Assembly: GCA_032622095.1 (NCBI GenBank)
Contig: CP136063.1
Coordinates: 114,596,723 to 114,660,722, forward strand
Direction of reading: 5' to 3'
Origin: Siphonodentalium dalli
Lineage: Eukaryota; Mollusca; Scaphopoda; Gadilida; Siphonodentaliidae
DNA length: 64,000 nucleotides
Under the pieces are notes generated by a model. It saw only the letters and a list, made by a program, of their open reading frames with translations, was not told where the DNA came from and made no database searches. A program made the position numbers and the translations under genes. This document shows, in pieces, positions 10,899 to 23,700 of the stretch (the first letter of the stretch is position 1; every line of letters begins with the position of its first letter).

Positions 10899-12667
10899 TA
10901 CTCTAGTAATTTTGATCACCCATACTCCATGAATGATCGCATTATTCGTAGTTTGGCATCGCAATATAATCAATGATTTGATCCATGGGAAGTAAAGTTC
11001 TCCATCCTCGCACGTGTCGCTATTTTGCAATTCGTGCGACCCTATTGCAATAGACAGAACCCCCTCTGCGGGTATTGTTTATCGTTCAGTGAGGCGAACA
11101 AAGGTGACAACGCGTTATGTCTGTGTTTTTTTTTACAATTGACGCGTTATTAACTAAGAAGTTAATCAACGTCTGGGGCTCACGTTTGAAAGTTTCTTTA
11201 ATTAGAACACAATTGAGTAGTTGGTGGACCGATTCCGACCAAAGAAAATTAATAGCATGAAAGTAAACCTTCCGCGTACCTCCGTCAAATAACTTGTGGT
11301 GTACGGGTCACGCGAGTTGTCAATGTTTATACAAACCAACATACTACCAGTAGTACTACAGACGAAACTTATAAAACTGGGTGTTATGTTCTGATAAGAA
11401 AGGGACACCATACCCTTCCCGCATGTGTTACCGCTCAGGATCCCCTGAGTGTTAGATTTTTCGAGCCTTGTGCTGGAACTGAAAATTTGTATAAAAGTGT
11501 TGACGCAGTGTTCTCCGTTCAAATCAATGACATTGAAAAGGTTCTGCAAGAACCAGACGTTGTCCGTGCTGGGTCGAGGAGTGTTTATTATAAGTTTTTG
11601 TTTGATAATTAAATCAGTGTTCTTCAATGATCTCCTTTTTCATTGACATTTCCACCCCCTACTATTATTCCGACCCCTACTATTATTAAAATTTGGCAAA
11701 TTTTCCACCCCCTACCAGTGTTCGCGCTGTCGGTAGCCAAATTAGCCAATGGCTAATCTTTTTCGTATTTGGCTAATAAAAATTTCATTTGGCTAAACTT
11801 TTGGCTAAAACTTTTTTTGAACCCAAATGGAGACTGATAGCATGGAGCCAGGAAGCTAATTAATAAAAGCGCTCAATAGATCGACATTCAAGACGAAGTT
11901 AGGTGACGAAAGCATTTCATTATTGTCGTACTTATGAAATATCGTACAAAGGGAAACCCGATCGACAACTCTATCAACCAAGCGATCATAAAGTGATATG
12001 CAATCATCTTTAGTTTTCACAAGACGGACAAACAAAGACACATGGACATTAAACCAACCGTGGTTGAATTATGACAATGTGAAGAAAGCAATGTTTTGTA
12101 AAGTGCATTGACGCCGGTATACAAGCAATTTGTTCGTAACATGTGCAGGCTGTTTTAATCTGGAGAAAGATTACGTCACTCTGCACGAAGCAGCAAAAGG
12201 TCATTATTAATTTTTACATTTAATCCCCTAATCCCCCAGTCAGCCCATTGTCTGTCTGGTCACTCACGGCGCGCCTGCACAATGCATGTTTATGATGACA
12301 TTGTATTTATGACGGTCGATGTTTATGAGCACCAAGTGTAAGACAATAGCTTAATCAGCCAAATGTGAATCACGCCAGATATTTTGTGGCTATTTGTCGT
12401 CAATACCGATACAGTCAAAATAATATGCATGCTTTTATGACAGATTGTAATTTGATAATGGCGTAACAATATTAAGTTATTAGTTTCCAGATGTCACTTA
12501 GATATTTTCGCAAGGATAACAATTTAATGATTTAAAAATAGATATTGATATAAAACAAAAAAATAATGACATTAAGAAGGACAATACCGGGTTTTTTTTT
12601 CCGTCCAGCGCGAACACTGCCCCCTACTATTATTCCGACCCCTACTATTATTCGGATCACTAGAGTA
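10899..12667. mobile_element. TACTCT-ended element interrupted by a hAT element
   Basis: The right end reads CCCCTACTATTATTCGGATCA then CTAGAGTA at 12667. The same layout ends the elements at 22940 and 26862. A diverged left end, TACTCTAGTAATTTTGATCA, starts at 10899. The copy is split by the hAT element at 11716-12619. An ORF of 141 codons on the minus strand (11202-11627) has no family likeness and is probably chance. Confidence 0.5.
11716..12619. mobile_element. Non-autonomous hAT element, TSD CCCCCTAC
   Basis: Ends CAGTGTTCGCGCTG and its exact complement lie between perfect 8-bp direct repeats CCCCCTAC (11708-11715 and 12620-12627). Eight-base duplications and CAG/TAG-type ends are hAT hallmarks. 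It sits inside the CCCCTACTATTATT motif of the older element around it. Length 904 bp, non-coding. Confidence 0.9.
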
Positions 12668-12944
12668 CATGTACAGCAATTAGATAGTCTACTGAACGGA
12701 AAATGTATTGCACTCCAAAGTCATAAATTTTCAGAAATCAATTTTCCTCTCGGTAATGCTCCTGAATTTATCTGCTATTACTTCCCAGTCAGACTCTTGG
12801 AAATTGCCTTCTTTTGTAAAACGCATTGATAGCCGCATCAATGATTCCAACATTTTAGACTTTAGACGAGACCTGGAAGCAGATTTTATTTCGTTCATGA
12901 GGCTAAACATCCGCTCAACCGAAGATGTACCGGCAGGAATGATA

Positions 12945-15264
12945 GGCCAAAAAAAAAAACATCTGTGTTTCCGGTTACCCGACCGACCTGCCGAAATAGA
13001 GCCGACCTGAACTTTTTTTTTCAAATTTCAACCCAAAAAAAAAAAATTTTTTTTTTTTTTTTTTTAAATGCATGTAATTGGCATGTAAACACATCTATAT
13101 CGTTAAATATATACTATATACTATGTTTACATTAAGCAGCAATAATTTTAGATGGAATTTTCAAAAACAATTTACTTCTATTAAAATACATGTCCATTTG
13201 TGGTTGCAGATGAATCCCAATCTCACCAACAAATCTGCAGTCTTTAAAACCTGCCTGTGGTAATCTTGTTTGTTCAACTCCCATGTCTTGTGGGAAGAAG
13301 TCTTATCTGTTAGAGAGCAATATACATATAGAAGTAGTGTTCAAACGACTCTGGGATTCTGGAGTCGACTAGTCGAACACCAAAAGTCGAGTCGACGTCG
13401 ACTAGTCGGCCAAATACATCACCAACCTTATACTAATGAAGCACATGTGAAAGAAAATTACAAATTCCGTGCCATCATCACACTATTTACACTGTGATTG
13501 GAGAATTGAATCACGTGACACGTCACGTGGTTTTGTTGCAAATGAACCGGTGCTCTAGAAACCCACCGATCGCAAATAAGTTCCCTACGAATCTACGATG
13601 ATAATGAGAATAAATAATTGAGGAAATAATTGAGGGATTTTCTGTTAATCATGAAATCAAATAAATACTTCCCTGCCAGTGTATAGAAAATAAACGATAC
13701 TCAGTCTCAGAGTCAGCTCAAAATAAAAAACAAAACAAAAGAAAACGTGCACACACACTGTGTGGCACACATACTGTGTGACACACATTATAATTATTAA
13801 TGATTATATATACGATGTGTACATAGGCCTACTTTGTAAGTTGCCATAACTTCCGTAAGGCGTACGTAGCAAGCAGAGAGTTAGACTCAGTTAGTGTCGA
13901 CGAACACTTTTGTGGAAGCCCCTCCCTCTTTACCTGTGTTGGTTAGAAATGCGCACTACGAATTTTTGCGTCCGCGGTATAGGGAGTATGAAATGTGCGC
14001 GAGCGTAGAAACTAAATGACGCAATGCAAAGACCACGTGGCATTAACCTGGAACATGCGTGAGACGTCGGTCAAGTACGCCGCGACCTAATATTTACTGT
14101 TTATGGACCACGTACTTTTTAGAAGTCAAATATAGAGTTACTGCTCTTGTAATGATAATGGTTAACTTGAATTATCGCATTGGCGAATTTCGGCGTAGTT
14201 CTATGTCAAGCTCGACATTAGGACATATGTTTGGACTTTGGAAAGCTTCTTGAACATAGACTAGCTATCTTTGCTGCTTTTCTGACCCACATTTAGTGAA
14301 ACCATGCATTGTCAAGGCCAGCTGATGAGATTAGATACTGTATTTCGACTGTGGAAGTTAGAGTCGATTACCCGAAAAACCAGCGTCGACGATTATTTGT
14401 CGACTAATCGTTTGAACACTATATAGAAGACATTCTATATCAGAATTTAAAGTTCCTCTCCCCAGTCAATCAAGGATTCATAGTGTTCATGCATAGTTAC
14501 TAGTATGTATACAGACAGTATAAAGATGACTGCATGTCTACCATATCAAGCACCCTTCTGTGATGGGCACTAAAAAAGCATACAAATTATCTACTGGTTT
14601 GTTTGGGTGTATGATGTATCAAACTTACAAGCATGCATATGCCAGTGTGTATAAGGAACTTCAAAGTTGGGACCAATTTGAATGCTGAGGGGTGGTACCT
14701 CAGTCAAGGTGTGGCCTGTGGTACCATTTTCAGTGTGGTGTGGGACTTTATATTTCAGTGCAGTTGAGGAACATTTACACCCTGTGCAATGTGTCTGAGG
14801 CGCATGTGAGATATGTGTCTTAATAGGTCCTGAGGTGTATGACCAAATATTTAAGTGAGGTTTGAATTAATATCATACAAGTTATGTTATTATAAAGTAA
14901 TAGAAAAGCCCTATTATGGTGTATGTCTTGGGCCTGTTGATATGTCAATATTGTGCTCTGAGGAAGATGTGCCACCACTATATAAACTGAGAGAATAATT
15001 ACAAGAGAGCTGCATAATTGAGTGCCTGGGAGGCATTTGTTTGTTCGCATTGACAATACTTATCATATTATTGTGCTACATTAACTGTTTACTTGCAAAT
15101 ACATGGACAGCCTTAACACAAGTATAAAGAGTAAGCATTAATGTACTTCTTAACTGTTCGGGGGAAAAATAAAAAAATATTACCAAAAAAAATAAAATCC
15201 CTACCTACCTACCTGGAATTTTTTGGCACCGTAATAGGAAACAAATAAGTTTTTTTTTTAGGCC
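12945..15264. mobile_element. PIF/Harbinger-like element copy A, itself carrying a hAT
   Basis: Ends GGCC plus A-rich tract lie between ATA direct repeats (12942-12944, 15265-15267). It is the inverted counterpart of copy B at 32663-33875: segments such as GTGTTTCCGGTTACCCGACC at left and TACCTACCTACCTGG at right match B in reverse complement. Minus its hAT insert it is about 1.22 kb, against 1.21 kb for B. It interrupts the hAT transposase pseudogene between the LTISS and IIPAG segments. Confidence 0.88.
13335..14421. mobile_element. Non-autonomous hAT element, TSD TATAGAAG
   Basis: Ends TAGTGTTCAAACGA and its exact complement are flanked by TATAGAAG at 13327-13334 and 14422-14429. The matching empty site is visible in copy B (complement of about 33455-33485), where the sequence passes through one TGTAGAAG-like target without the insert. 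Subterminal GTCGACTAGTCG motifs occur at both ends. Length 1087 bp. Confidence 0.93.
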
Positions 15265-15352
15265 ATACTGGAAATCGTCAATAGCTTACAACATTCTTGA
15301 TGTGTCTCCAGCAAGTCCTTTGATGTTAAATCTTTAAGGAGGTTGTTGGGCG

Positions 15353-16462
15353 TAGTGCTGGGCGGTTTCCCGATTAATCGTCAATACCCGGTTAATATTT
15401 CAATATCGTCAGTAATATCGTCTAAACTAAAATCGTCTAAAGTAATATCGTCGGCAATTAGAGGGTGCCAGACCATCATAAGCGTATACAAACAAATAGT
15501 TTAACTCAAGCCTAAATCGAGTTATTTAAGTTTTAAATTCCAACTAAATCCCTGTGTCCTGACTTTTTCAATATTCAATAATCATAGTAAACAACGTTTA
15601 GGACGACTAACGAAATTAGGGGGATATGAAAACCCAGGATACGTCCCCCTTTCGCTCACAATATTACACAAACCCTCCGACTTCCCTGCGTACTTTTTAT
15701 TACAAGAGAATTCACCAAATGAATTGACGACTGATCAGGTGATAGATCAAAATGAAAGTCAGTTTTGCCACGCCTCTTCCTTCAGTACAATGATGCACAT
15801 GCACCGTCAATCAAAATAGTAAATGAGCGAAGATACCGCCCCCTTCTCGAAACCACTCACGGCGATTGGTTAAAACCAAAATTATAGAATTAGGGCTTCA
15901 AACCCGCCCAAAAATACATGATGTCCTTGCTTGGCAGAATTCCAAAAGTTATGTACTACGTGTGTGTGGACTTCGCTAAAAAAATTTCTTGACGGTAAAC
16001 CACATTTCCATTTGTCAAGCGACGCAAGTGTCATCGGGAACAACATGTATTTACTCAACATGGTTGAATATACCGAGTTAGAAAAGGTCAAGGATACTAT
16101 AGTATAGAACACTTTTAGTTTTGGCATAGACTAGATAATGGTTTTATTAATTATCGGTATATACCAGAATTTGTCAAGTCACCGGAACGAAATTGTCCGA
16201 ATAGCGGAATTTAACCGGTGAATTTACTTTTCATTCCGAATATCGATCGAGCATGAGGTTGTCACTGGTTGAGTGGTTGTGTATGTTATTATTGACGTCA
16301 ACTTGTCAAAATTAATGACAATGATGTGATTCTAGCGAACAGTGAGAAACTGTTTTAAGTTACTAGTATCTGATGTTTTAAAAAACCGCGATTATATCGT
16401 TAACCGCGGTTTTAATTTTAAAAAATCGCGGTTTTTATTTTCGTTAATATCGTCCAGCCCTA
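15353..16462. mobile_element. Non-autonomous hAT element, TSD GTTGGGCG
   Basis: Ends TAGTGCTGGGCGGT and the complement of TAGGGCTGGACGAT lie between direct repeats GTTGGGCG (15345-15352, 16463-16470). It interrupts the transposase pseudogene: removing the insert and one repeat restores an open frame across the junction. Subterminal ATATCGTC / CCGCGGTTTT motifs repeat at both ends. Length 1110 bp. Confidence 0.93.
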
Positions 16463-18433
16463 GTTGGGCGTATACCTCGAAATAGTATTGAGTTTGTCGT
16501 CTCGCGCTTTCTTTTGTGATTTTGTTGCCGCTGGCATTCGCATAGCTTCACTTCGCGTGCGGTTTTGATACTCCTCTTTCAGTGTGGCCATCAAACCAAC
16601 AAAGGTGGGGAACTCAGTGGCTGCTTTCTTTTTGTCAATCATAGAATGAACAGTCACACAATCTCCTCTATATGTATCTGTTTGATCTTTTCCATAAAGC
16701 TCCAATATTTCATTGAGCTCATCTAGGCCATATGTACTAGTATTCAATTCATCTGGGAGATTACGCGGGTCAAAAATCCGGAAAGAATTGAGAAATTGTG
16801 CGCAATCAAATGCTCCTTCGACTTCCTTCTTCAGTTCCACAACTAGCGGGATTGCAATGGCTGTGATAAATGTTTGAACCCGGTCATGTTCCTGTGGTCG
16901 GTTGCGCAAAGTCCGAGCACCCTGACGCCGCTCGGCTGCTTCGTTTAGATATTGTAGCGCCTCGTCGAAATATGGAGTTGGCGAGGAATCAGAATGTGCA
17001 CAGTTTCCTGATCGCAGTCTATCTAGAATCAAGTCGTAGTCTGTTTGTGCTACACAGACTAAATGTGGTATTATATGTAACTTTAAACCTAGAACTTCGG
17101 CATCTGATGTCTCAGCGTAGATCGAATCCAACGCGTTGAGGATCTCTGAGTATCTCTCATGCAAACGTAAACAACAATCCCTGTGCGAGAGCCATCTTGT
17201 TGTTGAGGGCATTATCAGTTTTAGTTGCTTCTTGAGCGGACATTAACACGTTCAATTTCTTTGGCGACTTGTCAAATTGTTTCCACAGCGTAACCAGAGT
17301 TGTGTCAACAAATTTTAGTTCTCCAAATTGCTTCATCAAGTGAACAAATGTCCACGCAAGCCGATGACAACGACAGTTTATGTATTTGGAAAATGGCGCC
17401 TCGTGCCTGATCATTCTTTGCAAACCACCTTTCTCGCCGGATAATTTCAACATCATTATCTGTCAGTACTAGTAGTGTTTTTATGGACTCGAACATCGTA
17501 CTAGCATCTGCGCGGTTTAATGGGATAAGGCCCAGGAGATGTTCGACAATGGACCCATCAGTGTCCACCCAGCGGCCAACCACACCGAACTCCATTACAT
17601 CAGATCGATCAGTACATTCATCGGCAAGGATCGTGAAGAACGGTGCATTTCGACACTTACACCAAACGGAATCTTCAACATATTCATTCATGCATTTAAC
17701 CATCTGCTCGTTGGATTGGTGCGTCATGTACGAAATATTTCCAGAAAAACTTAGATCTATTCCAAAGTCTGAAACCAGATCAACAATATCCGGAAGCGAA
17801 GTTGAATACGCCCAGTTCCGCTTTGTAATCAGTTGCATGCATTTAAAGATGCCTTTAATTTTAGTTCTATTGTCAGTCCGGTCCATTTCTGATTGTAGTT
17901 GAAGTTGCTGGACAACATTGCTACCAGTTTCTGTTGCAGCTCTTTGCACGCTTGTCTGGATACAATCTAAATGTGTGGCTGAATTCAAGTGCCTGTTGAA
18001 TTGGCGGCGAGGGTGATCTGTTAAAGCAACACCTCTGTCGATCCAAAATGCATCTGATTCGGGTATTCGCAGGATTGAACCCCGCCAGCGTGTGCATATT
18101 GAGCAGACCCATCCTGACTTCGATGTGCTGAAAGTCGCCCAAGGAAATTCTTCAGTCCACCTTATTTGCGTGGCAGCCGGTGCATTTCTCGCACTGCCCG
18201 CTGTCGTTGAAATAGCCGCCGGTGCTTGTACTTGAGATTCTTCAACCATCTCAACATTATGTGATTCTATGACATTTTCTGGTTGTTGGAAAAACCTGTT
18301 TATTTTCTGCGACCCACGGGCATCTGCGGGCTTTAATTTACGTTTGTAAAAACCTTCTTTTTTACTCATGGTGAAATCAAAAATGAATTGCAGAAAATAT
18401 GAACTATGCAGAGGGACCCATTAATTATATAGT

Positions 18434-18625
18434 ACGATAGCACGTGATCTCGGAGTAGTTTCATCCACGACAATCCCGTGCATAAAAATGTCCGGACTCA
18501 GCAATTCGGCGTTCTTTGATCAAATTATGTAATCGTACGATAGCACGGGATCTCCGAGCGTGAGTAGTTTCGCCCACGGAATCCCGTGATAAAAATATCT
18601 GTACTCAGTCCGGAGTTCTTTGATG
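18434..18625. repeat. Direct repeats upstream of the hAT pseudogene start
   Basis: Two imperfect copies of about 90 bp, each starting GTACGATAGCACG and ending GTTCTTTGAT, lie 65-255 bp upstream of the transposase start codon. They could be subterminal transposase-binding or promoter repeats of the dead element. Confidence 0.6.
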
Positions 18626-18674
18626 TTGCCGCGACACGTGTTACGCTGTCAATAAGGTCGCTATTTTACCCGTT

Positions 18675-20124
18675 TTTTCACCAGTATTCTGTTTAACCCC
18701 CGGTCTCCCTTTTTTACGACATATGGCTACTGAATTTTGGTACATGTATGCATCAAACAGATCATCTGCGAGGGGAATGAGGCCGTCCTAACGGAAACCC
18801 TGAGTGATGGCAATTTCACTCTGTCTCAATACCAAAATAACCAAAAAGGCATCCATTTGCAAGAACTATTTCACTTTTCAGAAAACTATGGAGCACCACT
18901 TTACTATCAATAATACATGTATGCAAAGATGCACAGTCCCTAATATCATGCACAGTGAAATAGCTTTTCATACCTCCTGTTTACCTTTCGTCATGAGTTT
19001 CGATTTCGGCTGGAAACAAACAAGAATTTCCCTTTTCAATCTTCAGCTGTAGAAGCGATCGTCAATAACTTTCTGATGTATCTAACACAAGCGTATATAC
19101 TATGTTTTATCAATATATTGATTCCTTAGGCCAAAACAAAAATGATGGGTGTTTCCCGTAACCGACCGACCGTCTTCAAAACCCCCCTGACCCAAGTTCA
19201 TTTTATTGGTTTTAAATAAAAAAATCAATCTATAAACCGACCGACCACACTGATAACCAAACTATGTACACGTGGTTCCATTTTATCTGATTCACCTCGC
19301 GAGATAAATAATATCTTTGATATATATATATATTTTTCGCAAAGCCACATCGTCACTCTATTAACGGAGTCAACTTTAATACGATCTGATGCAATACCGG
19401 AAGTTATCGTCCCTCTTCGCTGACGGGAAGCACGTGTTTGTGTTTATATTTACATTAAACATGATGGATGTTGCGAATTTGCGGTTGATTAGAATTGAAC
19501 CGAATCGATTCAAACAAGTTCATCTCAACGATGGCGAGCTCACATGGGTCTATTCCCATGTGCATAATTCACGAGTGTTGTGGGAAGAAAACCGGGATTT
19601 TAAAGATTCTAGAAAATAAAGAAGCTATTATAGAACTGTTTTTCCAAAATGTATTGATTGTTCAAATGCAGGGCTGATGCCTATTGTGGCCAAGCCACAT
19701 GGCAAGGCAGTGCCCGTTTCACGCTTATTAAATTAATTTTAGTAAATTGTCTACTGTTATCTGTTTTATATGTTTCCCCTCAATATATCAGTTTTATCAC
19801 CAATTTGTCGGTTGCTCTGGGTCATTGTATGGTGTTTGATGGTGGTTAGGCATGGCCCACACGAGACCATTCAAAAATAAAATGAAAAAATAAAATAAAA
19901 TGAAAAGCCTACCGCCCGCCCCTATTTTTTTTGGGCTCGTTACGGGAAACACGCATTCATTTTGTTTTGGCCTTACCGGTCAAACGTTGACAATTTATTA
20001 GTTTGAAGTTTATTTCTCGGAAATAATTTATCAGGTAGGCTGAGGTCACCGAATAACCACCCGTACGTAAATACGCCAAATTTCAATCACAGGGTCGGTA
20101 TTTTAAACAGAATACTGGTGAAAA
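18675..20124. repeat. 22-bp perfect inverted repeat 1.4 kb apart
   Basis: 18675-18696 (core CACCAGTATTCTGTTTAA) is the exact reverse complement of 20103-20124. The pair brackets the PIF-like element at 19129-19972. It may mark a larger TIR element or two inverted copies of another repeat. Confidence 0.55.
19129..19972. mobile_element. Non-autonomous PIF/Harbinger-like element, 844 bp
   Basis: TTA at 19126-19128 and 19973-19975 flank GGCCAAAACAAAAATGA and the complement of GGCCAAAACAAAATGAATG. The GTGTTTCCCGTAACCGACCG at left and ACCGCCCGCCCC plus TTACGGGAAACACG at right repeat the subterminal style of the group. No transposase. Confidence 0.8.
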
Positions 20125-20414
20125 GGTGAGTCATTTGAGCAAAGTATGTTACCGGTATTTTTGTAGTTCAACATTCTTCTCAGTGTTAAGTACAGATTTC
20201 CATATTTTTTTCTGATCGTGATTGTTGAATTTTTTTTTTTAAAACATTATAAATATCATATTTTGTTTTTCTAAGGTAATCCATCATGAATTATACTCTT
20301 AAAATGGTGTATCCATTGGCTTGGTAACTGTGATTACATGTACTAATATAAGTGAACAGAATCCTTTATTTTATAGTCATTTAACTTCCGGGGTAAATGG
20401 GTTGACAAAGCCCT

Positions 20415-22940
20415 TACTCTCGGGATCCAAATAAGCGTACAGGTAAGCGTACCTGTATGCTTAACTATTTTCAAGGAGAAATCCCCCCCCCCCCCCCTGT
20501 ACGCTGCTTATTTGGGACCCTACGTTTTTTAATTTCTGGGGGTATAAAATTTACACCATGTTGTCAATATCACAACAATGGATTACAGGACTTATTCTAC
20601 AATTAAAATGTTTTTTTAACCCCAAAATCAGTTCCATAATCACAATTTATACTGAAAAACGATGTGCCTCGAAAATAGGCAACGCAAAACAAAACAAAAA
20701 CGCTAAATGTTACCAGTTTGACTGAGTGTTTTCTGCATACAAATAATTTCATGAGAAGCATTAAAGTATATTCCTTTAATATTGAGATATTTAAAGAACA
20801 CAGTTTCATACTTTTTCTGTTTTAATGCATTATTTGGTGAGAGAAATGTAAAATAGATCGTAAAACTTCGAAAAAAATCTATAGATGATCAAATTAGGCT
20901 TAATGTAAAATTGTTAACTAAGTATGATTCTGGACAAGAACACTACGAGTACACAAGTTTCAACCTAAAGATATTCAGGGATTTTTTTCAGTGTCCTCAG
21001 GGTCCAGTAAATGGCCCCATTCCCAATGTGAAAAAGGCACCTTTATTCCCAATTTTCAACCACCAAATTCCCAATTGCAGGCATTGAATTATTGAATAAT
21101 TATCAAATTTTTGTCCCGAGTTTTGTACACTCAGTCGATCGATAAACGGCTGAAAACCCGTAGTAAATCGGCGATACATCGGGAATATGCCCGCATCACG
21201 TAATGACAACCTAACTATTAGCTTAACATGTGAATTACCTCCCCTCTACCAGTCAGCGCATTTATGAAAGAGGGATGATAACTCTAAATAAATTGCTGAT
21301 TTAAAACACGTGTACAGTAAATATAAATATAAATGTTTCGACCAACACATACTCGGAAAGTCTTAGTGTCCCCATTAAGTAGTATTTAATATGTGTACAC
21401 AGCAAGGACTTGCATAAAGTTTAAAACAACTTGTCAATTTAATTCACCCCGAACTGTATTCAGTAAACTAATTGCGTAGGTGATGTAAAAACAGCATTTC
21501 ACAGTGACACCGCTGCCTGGATGAACATGAAAGATGCCGCCGACGTTATTCACACTTTCCCTGAACATTGTGATTAGCAATCGCTGGATGGCAGCGAGGG
21601 ACCATGGACAGTGGGCTGGCTGCCACTCAGTGATTGCTAATCATGTTGTTTACATTGTTGTCATGTGAGAGTGAAGTGAAAAGAACTCACGCATGCTTTA
21701 AAAAAAAATATGTCTTCGATGAGCGGTAATCACCAGTGTTGTCTCTTCATTGTGGTAGTACCGTACTGGTAGCTCAATATGGGAATGATAACACGGACAC
21801 ATTGATTTGGTATTAATTATTTTATTTTATTTATTGAATTACAACTAGATACCTATCCATCCTTGGGTGTTTCATTACCGTTTTTCCGTCGAAGTTTGGT
21901 GGATGGCTTGAATTCTTCCGTTGTTATCTGTGAATTTTCAACTTACCCGAGGCTGAGAAATGGACCTCAATGGGCTGGGATTTTACTCCATCTTTGAGTT
22001 ACCTGTGTTTAAGTTGCGTTATACACAGACAAGCAGCCCTCAGAATTGGCTATGGCAATCGGCAATGCCGAAGCCATTTGCTGAAGCAAACTGGGCCACG
22101 ATAAAGGGTTGCCGTAGCAGATTGCCGAAGCCAAACAATCTGAATTAAAAGGGCTGGATCACAAGTACGGTATTAGTACTATTTACTTGTGTGTAACAGT
22201 GATTAATTGAATTTTTCTAAAACATGGAAAATTCCCAATTTTGGTCTGTAAAGACACCTTTTTCCCAATTCGAACGGACCCGGACCCATTCCCAAAATAG
22301 GCAGAAAAATCCCTTATATTTTTCAATTGAATTATACAATGAGTGAATTTAGTACTAGAGTTAACTGTCACTCTTTGATTGATTGATTTTATTGACAATG
22401 ATAATAACACATATATAAATACAATAGACTGCTGATATATATAAACTTAAAAGGAGCAAACACATAGAATTGTACATAGTTTGTTCAGCCTCAGATATCC
22501 TTTTATTTGTGATGTTAAAAATGGGTTGTTTTGGCAACACAACTGAAAATCATACTAGTAATGGGGGAAGTTTGAAGAAAAATAAAATCTGAGAAACTGA
22601 GCACATGGTTGACACGGTGACACCAGAACATCAACTCTTGAATATTTCAAGCAAATGAGATAATTTTTGAGACGTAATTGTGTCCAGATGCCTCATACCT
22701 TGAATAGAAATTTTGAAAAACAATTTATTTGTAATGATTTAGGATGAAAAGTTCTTGTCACCAATTTTCACTCCTTCCAATCATTGAACGTTAATTATAT
22801 TACTTGTACATGTAGTAGATCATTTTTTTACATTATACCCCCGTACTATTATTGCGCCCCCGTACTTTTATTTAATTTCAAAGCAATTCTCCCCCCGTAC
22901 TATTATACCGCCCCCTACTATTATTTGGATCCCGAGAGTA
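20415..22940. mobile_element. TACTCTCGGGATCC-ended element, large copy
   Basis: The ends are TACTCTCGGGATCCAAA and its complement, 2.5 kb apart. The left interior has AAATAAGCGTACAGG and the right interior CCCCCTACTATTATT, both also found in the 0.5-kb copy at 26347-26862. An inner inverted pair (GGGATTTTTTTCAG near 20979, complement near 22300) may mark a nested element. A TA target duplication is possible. Transposase not recognised. Confidence 0.65.
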
Positions 22941-23354
22941 TGGGACTTGGGTTATTGTGTTCATAATAGGGGGTGTTTTCCGACAGTGTTTTGTTATGTT
23001 CATCAGGATAGCAATCCTGTAAGATCAAAGATCAGTAAGTTATTAATTGATCTTTGAACAATTTGGCCTTATTTGAGTATTATAAGAATAAAGGATTTAT
23101 AGAATATCTGGTCAGTAGTGTAAGTCTCCTTGTGGAATTCTGAAGTGATAAGAAGTGAAGAAAAAGTTATTTATTTTACATATAAACTTATAAAGCATTT
23201 TAACATGGGACTTGCAAATTCTGTCAAGGTTTCGACAACCCAAATTTCTGCATCCATATGCTTACTTCCCTTTGAATTAAGAAACTTTTGCCACAGCGCC
23301 AAAGGACAGTCAGTAGTTTCAAATCAGCTTATACAATGTACTCTTTGTTTTCAG

Positions 23355-23395
23355 GAAAATATTTGTTGGTGGACTGAGCTGGGAGACAACAAAAG
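23355..23395 (+). CDS. RRM gene exon 2 (RNP2 motif)
   Basis: A pyrimidine-rich acceptor ending TTTTCAG precedes 41 bases coding for KIFVGGLSWETTK, followed by a strong GTGAGA donor at 23396. KIFVGGL is a canonical RNP2, the beta-1 strand of an RRM that stacks on RNA bases. The exon starts with one base and ends with one base of split codons. The outgoing G joins AA at 49400 to make a glutamate (TTK-E-SLQEYF), exactly as expected in this family. The introns on either side are about 15 and 26 kb. Confidence 0.9.
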
Positions 23396-23415
23396 GTGAG
23401 ATTTGCCAAATTTTT

Positions 23416-23609
23416 TAGCTCAACTTGATAAAGTCAAATTTCATCCAGTACAGGCCGTACTGTTCGTCTGGTCATCATGAAATTTGCCATGTATTTTGAA
23501 ATTGACATGTAGATGGGAACATTATGTTTTAGGGTGAATCAGCCAAAAAACATGGCTACTGTAAGACCATCTTGGTTTTCAGTATTAAACAATGTAAATA
23601 TATTAGCAT
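23416..23609. repeat. Fragment of the AGCTCAAC tandem-repeat family, split by a hAT
   Basis: Starting TAGCTCAACTTG just after exon 2, this carries one unit (CCGTACTGTTCGTCTGGTCA, GTAGATGGGAAC) and resumes at 27158-27225 (GGGCTACAGACC) beyond the hAT insertion. Confidence 0.75.
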
Positions 23610-23700
23610 TAGTGATGTAACGATATGGGGGTTATCGGTAAAAGCCGATAGCCGATATTTTCAGCAGAATTATCGGCCGATCCGATACAGATACCGATAA

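Larger units (their letters stand above)
12731..18369 (-). pseudogene. Broken hAT transposase gene, split by two insertions
   Basis: Read on the minus strand from 18369. Residues 1-354 (to 17305) hold a BED-like C2H2 finger (W71, C89, C92, H127, H133) and the first hAT catalytic block around LADECTD (D near residue 250). A shifted frame (17456-17157) continues with the CRCHRLA motif, and another (17212-16463) with TRWLSHRD. The C-terminal dimerisation block is in two pieces, 15352-15265 (ending CKLLTISS) and 12944-12731 (IIPAGTSSVERMFSLMNEIK and on to a stop). These join in frame once the hAT insert at 15353-16462 and the PIF-like insert at 12945-15264 are discounted. At least two frameshifts (near 17440 and 17210) mark it as dead. 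The layout matches DUF4371/KIAA1586-like hAT proteins. It lies antisense in intron 1 of the RRM gene, and the parent element's ends were not identified. Confidence 0.88.

Noticed and set aside
11202-11627. 141-codon ORF on the minus strand
   Set aside because: No recognisable domain, composition like translated AT-rich intron, and it lies inside a repeat with no splice or promoter context.
17483-17902. 139-codon + strand ORF opposite the hAT pseudogene
   Set aside because: It is a shadow of the minus-strand transposase frame, which has clear hAT motifs.
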